A DNA stretch of 64,000 bases from NCBI GenBank assembly GCA_049324695.1, contig JBMOMJ010000002.1, forward strand, positions 124,001 to 188,000. Direction: 5' to 3'. The DNA is from PMG-095 sp049324695. GTDB lineage: Bacteria > Myxococcota_A > Polyangia > Polyangiales > Polyangiaceae. Under the pieces are notes generated by a model. The model saw only the letters and a program-made list of their open reading frames with translations. It had not been told where the DNA came from and ran no database searches. The position numbers and the translations under genes are program-made. Each line of letters begins with the position of its first letter. Position 1 is the stretch's first letter. Positions 61,757 through 64,000 of this stretch are shown here, in pieces.

Positions 61757-61815
61757 GGATGCAGGCGGAGTAACTAGAGTGCTCTCGAGCGCGCCGCGGC
61801 GAAACCTGTGGCGCG

Positions 61816-61882
61816 CTCGATGCCGTTCGATGCCGTTCCTCCACTCCAGCTCGATGCCGTTCGATGCCGTTCTCCACTCCAG
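61816..61882. repeat. 34-base tandem repeat, two copies plus a fragment
   Basis: CTCGATGCCGTTCGATGCCG followed by TTCCTCCACTCCAG (61816-61849) is repeated at 61850-61882 with one base deleted, and a fragment CTCGATGC begins a third copy. Each unit itself contains a doubled TCGATGCCGT. It lies in the intergenic region between the protease gene and mlaD. Confidence 0.85.
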
Positions 61883-62093
61883 CTCGATGCTGAAAGCGCT
61901 GAGCGCGGTTGCTCGCGCTCGATGGTGAACGAGCATTGCCGAATCTCGCCGGTGCGTCGGCGCTGTATTCTCGGAACGCGGAACGGGCTTGCGACGCGTG
62001 TGGGTTGAACGCATCAACCTGATTTGCTCGCAGCGGCCTTGCGGCCGGGTGACTCAGCGCAATGCTTGAGGGAGACTCAGCTCCCTTAGCCCC

Positions 62094-63290
62094 ATGAAGT
62101 TTGGTCGCGAATTCAAGGTCGGCGTGTTTGTTTTGGCCGGCTTTATGGTGATGGCGTTGGTGATCTTCCTCATCGGGGAGGAGCGCCACATTTTCGGCAG
62201 TAAGGAAAGCTACTACACGGTTTTCAGCGACGTGCAGGGCCTCCGCCGTGGCTCACCGGTGCGGATGGGTGGCGTCGACATCGGAACCGTTTCCGAGGTC
62301 GCTTACGGTGCAGACGCCAAGGACGCGCGCATCTTCGTGCATATGACGATCGTCGCGGCAGAAGCGCGGCGCATCGGCACCGATAGCGTGGCGTCGATCG
62401 AGGGCAAGGGTTTGCTCGGCGACAAGATGATCGTGATCACCGTGGGCCGATCCGGGCGGCGCTTGCCGGTCGGCGGCGAGGTGAAATCGAAGCCGGCCGA
62501 CGATCTCACGCAAATGATGGGGAAGCTCTCGGCGGTGTCGGACAAGGCCGAGAAGGTGATGGTGAACCTGGAGCAAACCACCGGCGCGCTCGCCGATGAA
62601 AAGCTTCACGACGACTTGAAAGCCAGCGTCAATTCGTTGAGCCACATTCTCACGTCCGTCGACAAACGCGAGGGCTACATCGGCAGGTTGTTCAGTGATC
62701 CTGCCGAAGCCGATCGACTATCGCGAACGGTGGCGAGCCTCGAGCGGACGTCGGGCGAGCTCGAGCAAGTCTCGCACAACGTGAACCAAATCTTGGCGCG
62801 CGTTCAGAATGGGCCGGGCCTCGCGCACGAGCTCATCTATGGGCAAGAGGGTTCGCGAGTGGTTGCTCAGTTCGGGCAAGCCGCCGAGGAGCTCGGTCTC
62901 ACGCTGAAAGGCGTACGCGAAGGCAACGGGCTCGCGCGCGGAATCTTGTTCGGTGGCAGCGACCAGAAGTTGGTTTCGGACCTGAACGACGTGAGCGGCG
63001 ACCTTCGGCAGATCGTTGCCGATCTCAGGGCAGGTCGCGGCACGCTCGGCGCACTATTGGTGGATCCTTCCGTGTACGAGGATTTGAAGCTCGTACTCGG
63101 CAACGTCGAACGGAATAAGGCGCTAAGAGCGCTGGTTCGTTACTCGATCAGGAAAGATGAAGGAACGCCCAAGGTCAGTGATCCAGACCCAGGAACCGGG
63201 GACAAGTCGCGACCCGTCCCCGCAGCAGCCGGCGGAACCGTGGGCGGAACGCTCGGAGCAGGAACTCGCACCTCCGGCGGAAGCGACTGA
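62094..63290 (+). CDS. mlaD: MCE-family protein (MlaD-like)
   Basis: MlaD-type proteins form periplasmic hexameric rings that carry lipid between membranes. The 398-residue product has an N-terminal signal anchor (FKVGVFVLAGFMVMALVIFL, about 7-26), the MCE domain (SYYTVFSDVQGLRRGSPVRM, GGVDIGTVSEVAYG, SIEGKGLLGDKMIVITVG; about 35-130), and a long helical C-terminal region (DRLSRTVASLERTSGELEQV, GTLGALLVDPSVYEDLKLVL) ending in a Gly/Pro-rich tail. It may partner the MlaF-type ATPase encoded at 28080. AGGGAG...CTCCCT at 62069-62086 is a small hairpin just before the start. Confidence 0.92.
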   Translation: MKFGREFKVGVFVLAGFMVMALVIFLIGEERHIFGSKESYYTVFSDVQGLRRGSPVRMGGVDIGTVSEVAYGADAKDARIFVHMTIVAAEARRIGTDSVASIEGKGLLGDKMIVITVGRSGRRLPVGGEVKSKPADDLTQMMGKLSAVSDKAEKVMVNLEQTTGALADEKLHDDLKASVNSLSHILTSVDKREGYIGRLFSDPAEADRLSRTVASLERTSGELEQVSHNVNQILARVQNGPGLAHELIYGQEGSRVVAQFGQAAEELGLTLKGVREGNGLARGILFGGSDQKLVSDLNDVSGDLRQIVADLRAGRGTLGALLVDPSVYEDLKLVLGNVERNKALRALVRYSIRKDEGTPKVSDPDPGTGDKSRPVPAAAGGTVGGTLGAGTRTSGGSD

Positions 63291-63319
63291 CGCGGGCCGT
63301 CAAGCTATACTGCCCGCCA

Positions 63320-64000
63320 TGCGGATCCTCGAACGCGTCGGACGCGCCCTGGTTGTCTTGGGCGTCTTCGGCGTGGCGTCGTACTTTGCCCTTCACTTCG
63401 GTTGGGGCGGGCTGTGGACAGGTCTGGAAGCGGCACACGCGGTCACGACGCCGGGCGCTCAAAAGCCTCCCTACGACCTGACGCAGCTCACGGCTGTCAA
63501 CGAGACGCTCAACACCATCCGCAACAAGTACGTGGATCCGAGCCGGGTGAAGCCCCGGCAGATGTTCTTGAGCGCGCTGAACCAAATTCAAAAAGAGGTC
63601 GCGCAGGTCATCGTCCACCACGAAGACAAGGCGCCCACTGTGAAGGTGCAGGTCGAGGCGGAGTCGGCGGACTTTCGCGTCGACAACGTGCAGGGGCCAT
63701 GGGACGTCGCCGCGCGCCTGCGCGAAGTGTTCGCGTTTCTGCAGAACAATTTGAAAGACAGCGGCATCGACTTGCGCGACGTCGAGTACGCCGCGTGCAA
63801 CGGCATGCTGCGCACGCTGGATCCGCACAGCGTGTTCCTGAGCCCTGAAGCCTACCGCGAGATGACGCTGTCGACCTCCGGCCACTTCGGTGGCCTCGGC
63901 ATCGTGATTTCGATTCGCGACCAGCAGCTCACCGTCATGCGACCCATGCCCGGCACGCCGGCGGGGCGCGCGCAGCTGCGCCGGTTGGACCGCATCACCA
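63320..64000 (+). CDS. C-terminal processing peptidase (S41), N-terminal part
   Basis: From ATG 63320 the product runs to the window end (227 residues seen). It has a signal anchor (RVGRALVVLGVFGVASYFAL), a segment LTAVNETLNTIRNKYVDPSR typical of CtpA/Prc N-terminal helices, then DLRDVEYAACNGMLRTLDPH followed by SVFLSPEAYREM, the LDPHSxFLxPxxY signature preceding the PDZ domain (GHFGGLGIVISIRDQQLTVM, GTPAGRAQLRRLDRI). The Ser/Lys catalytic region lies beyond the window. It starts 29 bases after the mlaD stop, same strand, so an operon is likely. Confidence 0.92.

Overview
The window is high-GC DNA that reads as a delta-proteobacterial, myxobacterium-like chromosome (Polyangiales/Sorangiineae type). 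The indicators are two Hanks-type Ser/Thr kinases with C-terminal membrane anchors, several secreted lipoproteins with long Gly/Ser/Thr-rich linkers (beta-helix, RCC1, FG-GAP, glucuronoyl esterase), trypsin-like secreted proteases, and an IF-3 with a long acidic tail. The lineage is inferred from gene content; no rRNA is present. A 100-N gap lies at 18321-18420.

Layout. 1-3.6 kb: a type I-E Cascade operon (end of casA, then casB, cas7e, cas5e, cas6e in overlapping order) runs straight into a tiny array of three repeats and two spacers, with no cas1/cas2 between. 3.6-12.8 kb: a tail-anchored protein, a Ser/Thr kinase with a TPR membrane protein, a polytopic membrane protein, and a large heparinase-like lyase lipoprotein. 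12.9-16.2 kb: a small island-like segment ending at tRNA-Ala(GGC), whose 3' end is repeated at 12881. It holds a ParE/RelE toxin-antitoxin pair and a decayed XPB-like helicase plus DUF790/Bax1-like nuclease pair, and has a 161-bp exact direct repeat. 16.2-18.6 kb: a second Ser/Thr kinase and the scaffold gap.

18.6-30 kb is housekeeping: infC and thrS (minus strand), tRNA-Val(GAC), yajC-secD-secF, recJ, an MlaF-type ABC ATPase and an Anbu proteasome-like peptidase. 30-43 kb: GH1 beta-glucosidase, small lipoproteins, three large secreted lipoproteins, a double-HD protein and a ClC chloride channel. 42.6-52.4 kb: many small, mostly minus-strand single-domain genes (DUF5655, DUF3079, an ADP-ribosylation/crystallin-J1-type domain fused to GNAT, a prenyltransferase-like repeat protein, GNAT, two macro-domain proteins, DUF4240), an outer-membrane-like protein with a metallophosphoesterase, and a decayed SIR2-TPR gene. 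52.4-62 kb: a glucuronoyl esterase, DUF4259, two secreted trypsin-like proteases, a GDSL hydrolase, and a repeat-rich non-coding zone interrupted by a decayed IS3-family element. 62-64 kb: an MlaD/MCE protein and the start of a C-terminal processing protease.

How the genes fit together: the secreted lyase, beta-glucosidase, glucuronoyl esterase and proteases suggest a polymer-degrading or predatory lifestyle. MlaF and MlaD belong to one lipid-transport pathway but sit 33 kb apart. The most unusual material is the defence/repair debris: an adaptation-less minimal CRISPR locus, an XPB-Bax1-like pair with both catalytic cores deleted, and a broken SIR2-TPR gene next to two macro-domain genes. 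No intact, clearly undescribed multi-gene system is visible. The nearest candidates are the 12.9-16.1 kb tRNA-linked segment and the NAD/ADP-ribose-themed cluster at 49.5-52.4 kb.
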